A DNA stretch of 64,000 bases, from positions 1 through 64,000 of the forward strand of contig DATGZN010000047.1 in the NCBI GenBank assembly GCA_035297145.1. The letters are read 5' to 3'. The position numbers and the translations under genes were made by a program. The stretch comes from QHXW01 sp035297145 (GTDB lineage Bacteria; Acidobacteriota; Terriglobia; Bryobacterales; Bryobacteraceae). Of the stretch, positions 39,332 through 49,500 are shown in pieces (position 1 is the first letter of the stretch; every line of letters starts with the position of its first letter). A model generated the notes under the pieces. The model saw nothing but the letters and a program-made list of their open reading frames with translations. It was not told the DNA's origin and made no database searches.

Positions 39332-40978
39332 TCACAGTCCTTCGGGCTTGGTTCCTACGTACTCCCAGCGCTGGAGTGCTATTGGCACGTTGCCGTTTTT
39401 CCAGACGAAATCGTGGAAATCTTTGAGGTTGAATTTATCGCCTTGGGTTTGACGCGCGTCGGCGAGCATGTCGAGAATTTGCAGCTTGCCGATTTGATAG
39501 CTGATGGCCTGTCCAGGGGTAGAGGCGAATTCGGCGGCTTCGGCGTGAGCGGTGGCCTTGTCCATGGGGACGGTTTTCTCGAGATAGTCGGCGGCCTGAT
39601 CGATGGTGAATTGATTGGTGGCCAGTTTCACGTCGACGATTACGCGGAGAGCGCGCAGGCGCATGAAGCTGTAGATGATTTCGCGCGAGCGCGGGCTATC
39701 GTCGAATAATCCTGATTGCAGGGCCATTTCTTCGGCATAGAAGCCGATGCCTTCGTTGGCACTGGAATCGTAGTAGTGGCGGCGGATGGGATCCTCGTTG
39801 GCCCAGGAAAGCGCGAGCTGGTAGTAGTGCATGCCCTCATGTACGATCATCACGCGCGGATCGCGGGCCGTGGCCAATGCGAAGAAGCCGAGCCACGGTG
39901 CCGGCGGGAAAACGTAGCTGGTGGCATTTTCTTTGAGGCGCGTGGGGCCGGTGAGATCGTCGGGTTGAGGAACGGCGGGCAAGTCCGAGAAGTAAGAAGG
40001 CAGCGGCAGGTTCCAATAGTGCTGGAGCCAGGCGGGGAAGGCGAGAAATCCTTTCTTGCTGAGATACTCGCGAACGGCGGATTCGTCGCGCTTCTCGCGT
40101 GCGATTTGTTCCGCTTGGTTCGCGGGCAGCGGGAGCTGCGGAAGGCCGGCGTTTCGCTGCTTCTCATAGGTTTCGAATGACACCGCGCGCTGCCATTCGG
40201 ATTCGCCCATGGCCAAGATCTGGTCGGGTGAGTAGGGCATGAGCGCCACGCTCTTGAGAAAGAACGCGTAATTTTTGCGGCCGATGGCGGTTTGTTTGGA
40301 CATGGACGGCAGACGCTCGGTGAGCCACTGGCTGAAGGACTCCAGGGCGGCGGCAGCTTTGTCAGTCGCTGCGTCGAATTGAGCGGCTGCGGGTGGGTCG
40401 AGCAACGGTTTGATTGCGGCGGCGGCTTTCAAGAGACGCGGGCGGATGTCCTTCAGGCTGGCAATTGCCAATTCCGCGAATGGTCGCGACGTTCGGTCGA
40501 GATTGGCCTTGGCGTCTTCGATGAGACGCGGAATGGCGGTCATGCGGCGCAGGATCTCGCCCGAGCGCACAGGATCGATGGGCGGCGGTTGGAGTAGCCG
40601 GTCGAGAACGGCGCCGATGGTTTGATCGATGTAGAAAGACGGATCGCGCTGCCAGTTTCGCGTTACGTACAATTCCCAACCCACGCGCGAGATGGCTGAG
40701 CCAATCAAACGATAATCGACCTGACGGGGGATGGCCCAGCGACCGGCGTCGATTTCCTTCCAGCGCTTCTCGAATACGGCCAGATCATCACGCTGTTGCG
40801 CGATGGATTGCGGCGACCAGTCGGGTGTCCAGTCGACGGGGCGGTCGATGCGGGGCATGTCATCGCCAGTGATGGGCTGGTGGATGGCGCGCCATGCCCA
40901 GAAATCGCGGGCGAGATCGTCGAGCGGGTCGGCGGAGAGTGCGGCGGAGAAGATCAGGATCAACGGAAACCAACGCAT
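39332..40978 (-). CDS. DUF885 family secreted peptidase-like protein
   Basis: A 548-residue protein with a signal peptide (MRWFPLILIFSAALSADPL). The body fits the DUF885 group, which contains zinc-peptidase-like members: VMIVHEGMHYYQLALSWANEDPI (HExxH-like, about residues 379-401) and SANEGIGFYAEEMAL (second metal ligand). The HEGMH sequence matches the HExxH signature. It is probably a periplasmic or secreted carboxypeptidase. The frame is open upstream to 41038, but ATG 40978 starts the leader. Its first bases lie 4 bases past the stop of the GMC oxidoreductase gene. Confidence 0.8.
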   Translation of the reverse strand: MRWFPLILIFSAALSADPLDDLARDFWAWRAIHQPITGDDMPRIDRPVDWTPDWSPQSIAQQRDDLAVFEKRWKEIDAGRWAIPRQVDYRLIGSAISRVGWELYVTRNWQRDPSFYIDQTIGAVLDRLLQPPPIDPVRSGEILRRMTAIPRLIEDAKANLDRTSRPFAELAIASLKDIRPRLLKAAAAIKPLLDPPAAAQFDAATDKAAAALESFSQWLTERLPSMSKQTAIGRKNYAFFLKSVALMPYSPDQILAMGESEWQRAVSFETYEKQRNAGLPQLPLPANQAEQIAREKRDESAVREYLSKKGFLAFPAWLQHYWNLPLPSYFSDLPAVPQPDDLTGPTRLKENATSYVFPPAPWLGFFALATARDPRVMIVHEGMHYYQLALSWANEDPIRRHYYDSSANEGIGFYAEEMALQSGLFDDSPRSREIIYSFMRLRALRVIVDVKLATNQFTIDQAADYLEKTVPMDKATAHAEAAEFASTPGQAISYQIGKLQILDMLADARQTQGDKFNLKDFHDFVWKNGNVPIALQRWEYVGTKPEGL

Positions 40979-40982
40979 GAGG

Positions 40983-42632
40983 TTAGATGTTGTTCTGGCG
41001 GGCCTGTTGGGCGATGTGATCGGACGCACGATAGGCAAGCGCTTGTATTGTGCATGTCGGCTGGCAGCAAGCAGTCACCAAACTGCTGCCATCCACGAGG
41101 AAGAGATTGGGAACATCGTGCGCGCGGTGATTGCGGTTGACAACGGAGGTCTTCGGATCGTCGCCCATGCGGCAAGTGCCGAGCAGGTGATTGTGGGGAA
41201 GGAGTGATTCCTCCGATGTGTCGGGCCAAGCCTTCAGAGCTCCGGCGGCTTCGAGAATCTCCATCTGACGATCGAGCAGGAACTTCATGTTGCGCACGTC
41301 GTCGGGGTGAAAATCAAATGTCACACGCATGGCGGGCAGGCCCGAGGGGTCCTTCATGTTCGGATCGAGCGAGATGCTGTTCTGCTCGCGGGCGAGACAG
41401 GTGGCGTGCGCCAGCAGGCTCATGGTGCGGTTGAAATTTTTGCCGACCATGGCTTTCCACTGGTGGCCCCAGCGCGGCGCATCGGGTGGAAGGCCGGTAA
41501 GAGCAAAGCTGGCGGGATAAAAATCGAACCGCGCGTCGATACCACCGCCACCGTGGAAGCCGCGCTTGGGATCGGGCTCATAGAAATCGTGGATCGCGCG
41601 CGTGGCCTGTATGCTCTTATATTCGTTCAGCGGGTGTTCGAAGGTGCCGTGGACTTCGTATCCGGCGTCGACCATCAGGTATTTGCCGACGAGGCCATTG
41701 GAGTTGGCTAGGCCTTGCGGGAACTGGCTGGACTTGGACATCAGCAGCAGGCGCGGTGTCTCGCTTCCGTTAGCGCAGACAACTACGGCCTTGGCGCGCT
41801 GGAACACTTCGCGGCGGTCGGCGTCGAAGTAGATGGCGCCGGTCACACGTCCGGCCGAGCTGATTTCGATTTTGCGGGTGTAAGAGTTCGGGCGAATTTC
41901 GCAGCGGCCGGTTTTCTCGGCAATGGGAATGACGGTGGCCAGCGTACTCGATTTCGCCCGCACCTCACAGCCGAAGTATTCGCAGAAACCGCAGTGCAGG
42001 CAGGCGCCGCGGCCGCGATACGGTTGCGAGAGAATCGCCATGGGCGCGGGAAATGGATGCAGGCCGAGTTTGCGAGTCGCGCGCTCAAATAGCACGCCGG
42101 AGGATTTTATGGGCAATGGCGGCAGGGGATAGGGCTTCGATCGCCAGGCTTCGAACGGGTTCGCGCCTGCGAGGCCCGAAACGCCCAGTTCCTCTTCGGC
42201 CTTGGTGTAGTAGGGTTCGAGATCGGCGTAAGTGATGGGCCAGTCCGCGAGTGACGCGCCTTGGACGCCACCCCATTTGCTCTTTTGCCGGAAGTCGGAT
42301 TCCCACAGCCGCCAATAGTTCGCGGTGAAGTGCACCGATCCGCCGCCGACTTGACGGCCATATTGAATGAACTTCTGGTTGGGGACCTTGGCTGTTTCGG
42401 AGTCGGACGTGCGATAGGTGTGCGGCTGGCGAGCGAGATGATTCGTCATGCCGCTTAAGACGGTGTTCTTGATCTCGTCATGCTCGAAGTCTTTTTCGCG
42501 CAAATAGGGGCCTTGTTCGAGCACCACAACGCTGAAGCCGGCGGTGGATAGCTGCTTGGCCATGATGCCGCCCGATGCTCCGGCGCCGATGATGAGAAAG
42601 TCGACTTCATCGTCCGGACGGTACTGCTTCAT
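40983..42632 (-). CDS. GMC family FAD-dependent oxidoreductase
   Basis: A 549-residue flavoprotein. The FAD-binding motif is DFLIIGAGASGGIMAKQL (residues 11-28), the substrate domain has GGGSVHFTANYWRL, and the C-terminus carries the catalytic histidine (NHLLGTCRMG) and the family end ALAYRASDHIA. The usual NPT of the last signature is QPT here. It pairs with a gluconate 2-dehydrogenase subunit 3-like protein, so it should oxidise a sugar or polyol, probably in the periplasm via that partner's leader. ATGA overlap with the upstream gene. Confidence 0.87.
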   Translation of the reverse strand: MKQYRPDDEVDFLIIGAGASGGIMAKQLSTAGFSVVVLEQGPYLREKDFEHDEIKNTVLSGMTNHLARQPHTYRTSDSETAKVPNQKFIQYGRQVGGGSVHFTANYWRLWESDFRQKSKWGGVQGASLADWPITYADLEPYYTKAEEELGVSGLAGANPFEAWRSKPYPLPPLPIKSSGVLFERATRKLGLHPFPAPMAILSQPYRGRGACLHCGFCEYFGCEVRAKSSTLATVIPIAEKTGRCEIRPNSYTRKIEISSAGRVTGAIYFDADRREVFQRAKAVVVCANGSETPRLLLMSKSSQFPQGLANSNGLVGKYLMVDAGYEVHGTFEHPLNEYKSIQATRAIHDFYEPDPKRGFHGGGGIDARFDFYPASFALTGLPPDAPRWGHQWKAMVGKNFNRTMSLLAHATCLAREQNSISLDPNMKDPSGLPAMRVTFDFHPDDVRNMKFLLDRQMEILEAAGALKAWPDTSEESLLPHNHLLGTCRMGDDPKTSVVNRNHRAHDVPNLFLVDGSSLVTACCQPTCTIQALAYRASDHIAQQARQNNI

Positions 42633-43180
42633 CCCCTGGGCTCCGCGTCGTAGTAGCCGAAGGGAGGTTCAAACTGAAATCGGTCTTCGAAGCCGATGAG
42701 CTTCCAGCCGATTTGATCGCGATTTCCGCCGTAACTGGGATTGCCGAAGAAGCCTAGTGCGGTGTGGGTGCGGACTAATTCGAAGAAGTCGGTCTTCTCG
42801 ATGGCATGGAGAAGGCGGATTTGCTGGGCGGGCTGCAAGCCGGCGATGTTTTGTGAGCCGGGAAAAAGAGCGTCGCGCCTGGCTTGCAGATCTTTCAGAC
42901 CTTCGGTGTAGAGTGCGCGTTTATCCTGATCGAAAGTGGCGAGGGCGCGATCAATGAAGTAAATGACACCGGCCTCGCGGGCGCCGGGTGTGTCATCCGC
43001 GGGGATGATCTGTGCGGCGATGGCCTCGATTTCCCTGGCTTCGGCGGCATTGAGAATACTCAGGGGCGGCGGCTGAGCGGAACGTGCCGCCTGGTGCGCG
43101 TGTTGCTGCGCGGCGAGAACCGCTGCGGCCACGGGCGTTGCTGCGAGCAAGTGGCGACGCGTGATGCGGACTGGTGACAT
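42629..43180 (-). CDS. Gluconate 2-dehydrogenase subunit 3-like protein with Tat leader
   Basis: A 183-residue protein with a Tat-type leader (RITRRHLLAATPVAAAVLAAQ) and the subunit 3 pattern: NAAEAREIEAIAAQIIPADDTPGAREAGVIYFID, the AQQIRLLHAIEKTDFFELVRTHTALGFFGNPSYGGNRDQIGWKLIG region. It exports and partners the GMC oxidoreductase encoded downstream (ATGA overlap), the usual arrangement for membrane-bound sugar dehydrogenases. A 158-base region with repeats separates it from the Gfo/Idh gene. Confidence 0.85.
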   Translation of the reverse strand: MSPVRITRRHLLAATPVAAAVLAAQQHAHQAARSAQPPPLSILNAAEAREIEAIAAQIIPADDTPGAREAGVIYFIDRALATFDQDKRALYTEGLKDLQARRDALFPGSQNIAGLQPAQQIRLLHAIEKTDFFELVRTHTALGFFGNPSYGGNRDQIGWKLIGFEDRFQFEPPFGYYDAEPRG

Positions 43181-43219
43181 GATCGATCCAGTCTAACAGC
43201 ACACGAACAGACGGCAGGG

Positions 43220-43335
43220 CAATTCGGGGACAGGCAATCCGGGGCAATTCGGGGACAGGCAACGAAATTCCGGATCGGGCACCCGCCATTTCCGTGATTG
43301 TATTCGCCGGAATTTCGAAGCCAGTCCCCGAATTG
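43220..43335. repeat. Large inverted repeat downstream of the Gfo/Idh gene
   Basis: Two 29-base arms (43245-43273 and 43307-43335) match in inverted orientation with 3 mismatches, separated by 33 bases. An 18-base partial copy of the left arm stands at 43220-43237. The right arm ends 4 bases from the stop codon of the minus-strand Gfo/Idh gene, so it may serve as terminator. It resembles the REP elements moved by RAYT transposases. Confidence 0.7.
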
Positions 43336-43338
43336 CAG

Positions 43339-44625
43339 TTAGATCAAGTCCCAAGGTTTGCGTGGCTGGCGAGAGAGGAGCTTCGACGCTTCGCGGTCGT
43401 CGGTGAAGTCTTCCGTATCGGTGTTCCAGTGCAGCTTCTTGCCGGTTTTGAACGCGATGTTCCCGAGGTGAGCGACAGTGGTGGAACGGTGGCCGATCTC
43501 GACTTCGGCGTTGGGCGGTTTTCGGGAGCGCACGCAGTCGATGAAGTTGGCGGCGTGGAGCTTGGTGGCATCTGTGGTGTTCATCTGCTTGCGCTCGAGA
43601 GTACTTTTCGGCTCGGGATAGATTTCGTAGCCGATGCGGTCGGCGTAGAGAGCGGCGTTGGTGCCGTAGAACGCCATGCCGTTGGGGCGATCCTCGGCGC
43701 CCTTGGCGTTGTAATACTTCATGCCGGGGGTGCGGCCACCCACGCCGTGGCCGTTCAGCAGGCAGGATTCATAGCTCATGACGAAGCCGGGATATTCGTA
43801 GGTGACTTGCAAAACGTCGGGAATCTCGCCGGCATCTCGCAGGCTGAAGCGTCCGCCACTGGCGGCGATGGTCTGGGGTGCGGTGACGCCCATCACTTGC
43901 TGGACGGTGTCGAGACGGTGGGTGCCGAAATCGGTGATGTAGCCGCCTGAGTAGTCCCAGAACCAGCGGTAGGTGACCAGAAAGCGTTTGCGGTTGAAAG
44001 GCACGAGAGGCGCAGGGCCGAGATAGAAATCCCAATCGAGACCGGCGGGCGGCTCGGAATCGGGTTCGCGGCCGATGCCCTGTGGAAACCAGTTCGCATA
44101 ATTCCAGACGCGGACCCAGTTCACTTTGCCCAGGGCGCCGGATTGAACGATCTCCTGAACCTCGCGAAAGTGCGGTGAGGACCGGTGCTGCGTGCCAGCC
44201 TGTACGATGCGGTTGTAACGGCGCGCGGCGTTCACCATGGCACGGCCTTCGCCCACGTTGTGCGCCAGGGGCTTCTCGACGTACACGTCCTTACCAGCCT
44301 GGCAGGCGAGCACCGCGATGGCGGCGTGCCAGTGATCGGGGGTGGCGATGAGCACGGCGTCGATATCTTTCCGGTCGAAGAGCCGGCGGAAATCCTGATA
44401 GGCGTTGGCGGCGGGGCTGGCCCATTCTTTGGAGCGTTCCGCGTTGGGAAGGTAGACGTCGGCGGTGGCGGCGAACTCGACGCCGGGCGCTTCGCGCATG
44501 AGTCCGGCGACGTAGCGGCCTCGGCCTCCGCAACCGATGAGACCGACGGTTACACGGTCATTCGCGCCGATCACGCGCTGGGCGGCGGCCAGACCCACCG
44601 TGCCGAGAAATTCGCGTCTTTGCAT
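43339..44625 (-). CDS. Gfo/Idh/MocA family oxidoreductase with Tat-like leader
   Basis: A 428-residue protein. The leader MQRREFLGTVGLAAAQRVIGAN looks like a Tat signal, followed by the NAD-binding domain (VTVGLIGCGGRGRYVAGL), the DAVLIATPDHWHAAIAVLACQAGKDVYVEKPLAHN motif containing the EKP lysine, and the second domain. Members of this group act on sugars; the exported type is common in Acidobacteria and Planctomycetes. The 299 bases upstream (44626-44924) contain two stem-loops but no gene. Confidence 0.85.
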   Translation of the reverse strand: MQRREFLGTVGLAAAQRVIGANDRVTVGLIGCGGRGRYVAGLMREAPGVEFAATADVYLPNAERSKEWASPAANAYQDFRRLFDRKDIDAVLIATPDHWHAAIAVLACQAGKDVYVEKPLAHNVGEGRAMVNAARRYNRIVQAGTQHRSSPHFREVQEIVQSGALGKVNWVRVWNYANWFPQGIGREPDSEPPAGLDWDFYLGPAPLVPFNRKRFLVTYRWFWDYSGGYITDFGTHRLDTVQQVMGVTAPQTIAASGGRFSLRDAGEIPDVLQVTYEYPGFVMSYESCLLNGHGVGGRTPGMKYYNAKGAEDRPNGMAFYGTNAALYADRIGYEIYPEPKSTLERKQMNTTDATKLHAANFIDCVRSRKPPNAEVEIGHRSTTVAHLGNIAFKTGKKLHWNTDTEDFTDDREASKLLSRQPRKPWDLI

Positions 44626-44726
44626 GAGTCGATTATCACGCCGCCGCTAGATAGTGCGCTAATTCTGGGTTGATCGATGGCGCCGAACGTCGATCGACAG
44701 ATATAGCGCAGGGACACGCGCCGTTT

Positions 44727-44807
44727 GCGGGTACCTGCGGCTGTGAGGTAGGCACGTGAGAAAAGCCGCGTGTATCCCGCCAACCCCGCGGTATCCCCGC
44801 GCTACAG
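44727..44807. repeat. Two stem-loops, one a copy of a dispersed 43-bp element
   Basis: Stem 1 pairs 44727-44741 with 44765-44780 around a 23-base loop. Stem 2 pairs CGCGG (44787-44791) with CCGCG (44797-44801). The stretch 44765-44807 matches 63153-63195 over about 43 bases; the core GCGGTATCCCCGCGCTACAG (44788-44807) differs from the other copy at two positions. This is the main content of the 299-base region between the Gfo/Idh and radical SAM genes; two adjacent GATATC words (44875-44887) lie close to the radical SAM start. Confidence 0.55.
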
Positions 44808-44924
44808 GGATGGGTGTTTCATTCGGAACAATGTCGCCAGTGACAAGACCGCCGCCGCTACGCCGGGCGCTGCCGATATCTGATATCATTATTCCAGACC
44901 TTTAAATCCTGAAAAGTTGAAATA

Positions 44925-46562
44925 ATGCCAACGCATCCTAAGGGCTCCGCTGCCCGTGTCCTCCTCACATCCGTTTTTGGGCCATATGCGCGTGACGACG
45001 AATTTGGCAGCCGCGCCATCAACCCCATGGAGCTTTATCACAACCAGGTAACGCGCGCGCAAGGCGCGTTTTCGCCGCGGATGTTCCACCGCTCGTGGGG
45101 CATCATGATGATCCAGGAGAATATCTCCGCGCCGTCGACGGTGCTCGACTTTCCCACGCGCGAGGATTTCGCGCGGGAGCTGACCAAGCAGCGGTATGAC
45201 GTCGTGGGGATCTCATCGATCATCGTCAATGTGGGCAAGGTGCGGGAGATGTGCCGGATGGTGCGGCAGCTTTCGCCAGATTCGGTGATCGTGGTGGGCG
45301 GGCATGTGGCGGCGATTCCGGGAATTGAGTATCTGGTCGACGCCGACCATGTGGTGAAGGGCGACGGGATTTCCTGGATGCGGCGCTTTCTGGGCGAGGA
45401 CCCGGACGGGCCGATCCGGCATCCGGAAATCGTCTCGGCTTTCGGACAGCGCGCCGTGGGACTGCGGCTGCCTGCGCGGCGCGGCGCCACGGCGGCTACG
45501 CTGATTCCTTCGGTGGGCTGCCCGATGGGGTGCAACTTCTGCACGACTTCCGCGTTTTTCGGAGGCAAAGGCAAGTTTCTCAACTTCTACGAATCGGGTG
45601 CTGAGCTGTTCAGCATCATGAGCCGCTTGGAATCCCGGCTCAAGGTGCATTCGTTCTTTGTGATGGATGAGAACTTCCTGCTCTACCGCAAGCGCGCCAT
45701 GGAGTTGTTGGAAAGGATGCAGAAGGCGGGAAAGAGTTGGGAGCTGTACGTATTCTCCTCGGTGAACGCCATTCGCAAGTACACCATGGAGGAACTGGTG
45801 GCGCTGGGGGTTTCCTGGATTTGGATGGGACTCGAGTCACCGCACTCGACGTACGCCAAGCTGGAGAGCGCCGACACGATGCAGTTGACGCGAGAGTTGC
45901 ATCAGCACGGGATCAAACTGCTGGGTTCGACGATCGTGGGCCTGGAGCATCACACGCCGGAGAATATTCGCGAAGACATCGAGTACGCGGTGGCGCATGA
46001 CACGGATTTCCATCAATTCATGCTCTACACGCCGGTGCCCGGTACGCCGCTCTACAGCGAAATGGCGGAGCAGGGTAGGCTGCTGGATGTGAACCTGGCG
46101 GACATCCACGGTCAGGACAAGTTCAACTTCCAGCACGCGGCGATTTCGCGCGAGGATTCCAAGAAGTTTTTGGACTGGGCTTTCTGGCGCGACTTCGAGC
46201 GAAACGGCCCGAGCCTGTTTCGCATTTGCCGGACAACGCTGGAAGGTTGGAAGCGCTATAAAGACGATCCGGACCGGCGCATCCGTGAGCGTTTCGCCCG
46301 CGAAATGGCCGCGCTGAAGACCACCTATTCCGGACTTCTGTGGGCCATGGAGCGGCAACTCCGGGAGACCAATGAGAACGTCAGCCAGAAGATCCACGCA
46401 CTGCGCCGCGAGCTGGCGGAGGAGTTCGGCTGGTGGTCGAGAGTTACAGCTAAACTCGTCGGGCCGGCACTCCTCTGGACCACGCGCCGCGAGGAGAAGC
46501 GCCTGGCGCGTGGAGTGACCTACGAGCCGAAGATGATTGTCGAGCGCCGCAACTGGGCGTAG
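44925..46562 (+). CDS. B12-binding-domain radical SAM protein
   Basis: A 545-residue enzyme: an N-terminal Rossmann-like region in the position of the B12-binding domain (YDVVGISSIIVNVGKVREMC.., VVGGHVAA) and a radical SAM core with the CPMGCNFC cluster motif (Cys199, Cys203, Cys206), then GVSWIWMGLESPHSTYAKLE. The DxHxxG cobalamin motif is not evident, so it may not bind B12. The long C-terminal helical tail (residues 420-545) is its own. Substrate unknown. The stop lies 6 bases from the convergent TonB receptor stop. Confidence 0.82.
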   Translation: MPTHPKGSAARVLLTSVFGPYARDDEFGSRAINPMELYHNQVTRAQGAFSPRMFHRSWGIMMIQENISAPSTVLDFPTREDFARELTKQRYDVVGISSIIVNVGKVREMCRMVRQLSPDSVIVVGGHVAAIPGIEYLVDADHVVKGDGISWMRRFLGEDPDGPIRHPEIVSAFGQRAVGLRLPARRGATAATLIPSVGCPMGCNFCTTSAFFGGKGKFLNFYESGAELFSIMSRLESRLKVHSFFVMDENFLLYRKRAMELLERMQKAGKSWELYVFSSVNAIRKYTMEELVALGVSWIWMGLESPHSTYAKLESADTMQLTRELHQHGIKLLGSTIVGLEHHTPENIREDIEYAVAHDTDFHQFMLYTPVPGTPLYSEMAEQGRLLDVNLADIHGQDKFNFQHAAISREDSKKFLDWAFWRDFERNGPSLFRICRTTLEGWKRYKDDPDRRIRERFAREMAALKTTYSGLLWAMERQLRETNENVSQKIHALRRELAEEFGWWSRVTAKLVGPALLWTTRREEKRLARGVTYEPKMIVERRNWA

Positions 46563-46568
46563 TCGCGC

Positions 46569-49500
46569 TTAAAACAGCAGCTTCAATCCCAACTGAATGT
46601 GCCGCGGATCCTGCGCCGAGAGGATCTGTCCGAATGTGGGTGACCCGATGAAATTGTCGGGCAAGTTCAAATTCGGATGGTTCACGAGGTTGAACGATTC
46701 GGCGCGAAACTGCAGCGACATGCCCTCGCGGATCCGGGTATTCTTCACGAGCGAGAGGTTCACGGATTGGAACCCTGGGCCTTGAAGAATGTTGCGTCCG
46801 GCGTTGCCGAAACTGCCGAACGGAGGAATCGCAAACGCCGCGGTGTTGAACCACTGGTTGGGGTTCGGGTCGCTGACGTGCGGATTCCCCACAACGTTCG
46901 GACGATCATTGGCGCCGCCGAATCCCAGGATGGATGTGCCCGTGTTGCTGTTATCGAGATCCGGCAGTAGCGCCACGGTGAATGGCTGGCCTGTCTGGAA
47001 AGTGAGAATGCCGAAAGTCTGCCATCCTCCGAGGAGCGTATTGATCCAGGCCTGGTCGAAGCGGTGCGTGGGCAGATTGTAGGAGTAGCTGAGCGACAGG
47101 CGGCTCCGAACATCAAAATTCGAGAGGCCGCGCTCGGCGCGCAGATTGTAGCTGTCCTGCGGAAAATTCGCATCGCCGGCGCTGGAGAAGAAATCTGAGG
47201 CATCGTCAATGGACTTCGACCAGGTGTAGGAAGCGAGCACGGAGAGACCGGTGGTGAGCCGTTGCTGAAAACGCGCTTGCAGACTGTGATAGACCGAGTT
47301 GGCCACGGATTCGAGCTGGTCGATATCGGCGAACAAGGGATTTGGACGCAGGTTGGGCTGCCGCGGGCTGGGTTGAGCCTGATTGATATCGCGCGCGGTC
47401 AATAGGTCGGTTCCCTTGGAACCAACGTACGCGATCTCAGCAACGCGACTTTTCCCGATCTGTTGCTGGATGCCGAAATTCCACTGCTGGACGTAAGGAT
47501 TATGGAAATTCCGCTGGTAAGAGAGCGCGGAGGGCGGATACGGAAAAGGATAGTTCTGCGGAAAGGGGTTGTTCAGAATTAGCGGCGCCGTCGGCAGAGT
47601 CTCGTAGACGTTGAAGTTGAAATATGGCGGGTTGAAGTACAAACCCTCGCCGGTAGCCAGTGCGCCCTGATCGTAGTAAATGCCGTAGCCCGCCCGAAAC
47701 ACGCGGCTGCGATTTCCAGGCGACCACGCGACACCCAGGCGCGGCGCCCAGTTGTCGCGGTTCGGTTGATAGCCGCTGCGGGGAATTCCGTTGGTCCCCA
47801 CCTGCACAAGCCCGCCAGTCGCCGGGTCGAAGATATTGGCGCGGTTTTGCGCGTCCACCGGCGGGGCGTTGTATTCGTAGCGCACGCCGAGCGAGAGGGT
47901 CAAATCGGGCCGAACGCGAAACGTATCCTGGCCGAAATAGTAAGTGCTGTAGGTGCGCAGGTGCTCGGGGTTATCGAGTGTAGCGCCGGCGGAGACGGTC
48001 GGCAGTCCGAGCAGCAGTTCCTCGAGCGGATTTCCGGTGATGAGACCGAGAAAGTCGATGAAGCCGCGCGCCTCTTCATCACGGTAAGCGTTCTGCCGCA
48101 GGTTGCGAAGATCCACGCCGAACCGGAAAAGGTGACGGCCGTGGTTGTATGTGACCTGGTCGGTGAGCTCGAGGATGTTGGAAGAGCTGTGCTGGGGGTT
48201 GTTGTAATCATCGCCCAGCGGCGAGTAGCCGGTGACGTTGATGAGGGTCAGTCCGAAGTCACGCGGATTGTTCGAGAGGTTGGGGATCCCGAGTTGGCTG
48301 TTGACATCGTGGCCGATGTTCTGCTGGTACGTGCCGGCGGAAACACGATTGTATCCAGCGCGCAGCTCGTTGATGATGTTGGCGGAAAGCGCGTGGGTTT
48401 CGCCCAGCATCACATTTTGGGCGCGACGCGGCACGGTGGTTCCGTAGCCGGGCACAAGGGCGAAGCCCGATCCGGAGAAGGGATCGTATAGATTGAGGTC
48501 GGCGAAGCTATAGCGGAAAGAAAGGTCGCTGGACGGAGCGAGCGAATGGTCTATGCGCACGTCGAACTGGTCATTGCGCTCGCGTTCCACGGGGGACGAC
48601 ACAAAGTTCTGTTCGGGGACATTGCGGTTGGGCAGAGGATAGAGAGCAGCGACCGCGGCGCCGGTGGGATCTTGCAGCGAAGCAGGGATCTGGTTGCCCG
48701 CAAACGGCTGCTGCGTGAAGGGATTGATCGCGGTGAGGCCGCTATTCGCAAAGTTGCCGGTGCGCTCGGCGAGTGTGGGCACATTGCTCACCTGCGTGAT
48801 GCCGTCCCGTATCCGGGTGCCTTCGTAGTCGGCGAAGAAGAAGGTGCGGTTTTTTCGGATCGGACCACCCAGAGTGGCACCGAACTGGTTGCGCTGATAT
48901 TGCGGCTTGGCGGCGTCGGATGGCGCGAAGAAGTTGCGCGCGTCGAGTGCTCCATTGCGGAAGAATTCGTAGGCGTCCCCGTGGAGTGTGTTACTGCCCG
49001 ATTTCAGCACGACGTTGACCTGGCCGCCAGAGTTGCGTCCGAACGTGGAATCGAAGACGCTAGTGAGGACCTCGAACTCCTGAACGGCGTCTACGGTTGG
49101 CGTTATACCGAACGAGTTGAGTTTCGGGTCGCCATTGTAGATGCCATCGAGGAGGAAGTTGTTGGCGTCCTCGCGGCCTCCGTTAATATTCAGGGCGATA
49201 TCGCCGAGAACGGCGCCGGCGGAACCTTGCGCAGCAGGAACCGCTCCGGGGACGAGGAGCGCGAGATTGTAGAAATTACGCCCGTCGAGCGGCAGGCCGG
49301 TAACGTTGCGGTTTTCAATGAGCGTTCCCATGGCGGCGGAGTCGGTTTTCACCATGGCTGGCGCCGCCGTCACCTCGACAGTGTCGGTTCGGTTGCCGGC
49401 GAGAAGGGACACGTCGACCCGCAGTTCCTGGTCGAGCGCCAGGGTAAGCTCCTGGACATAATCTCGATAGCCGGTGCGCGCGACTTCCAACCGGTAATGG

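Noticed and set aside
44626..44924. Possible cobalamin riboswitch before the Gfo/Idh or radical SAM gene
   Set aside because: The stem-loops and a TCACTGGCG word prompted the idea, but I see no B12 box or the needed conserved core, and one stem is a dispersed repeat.
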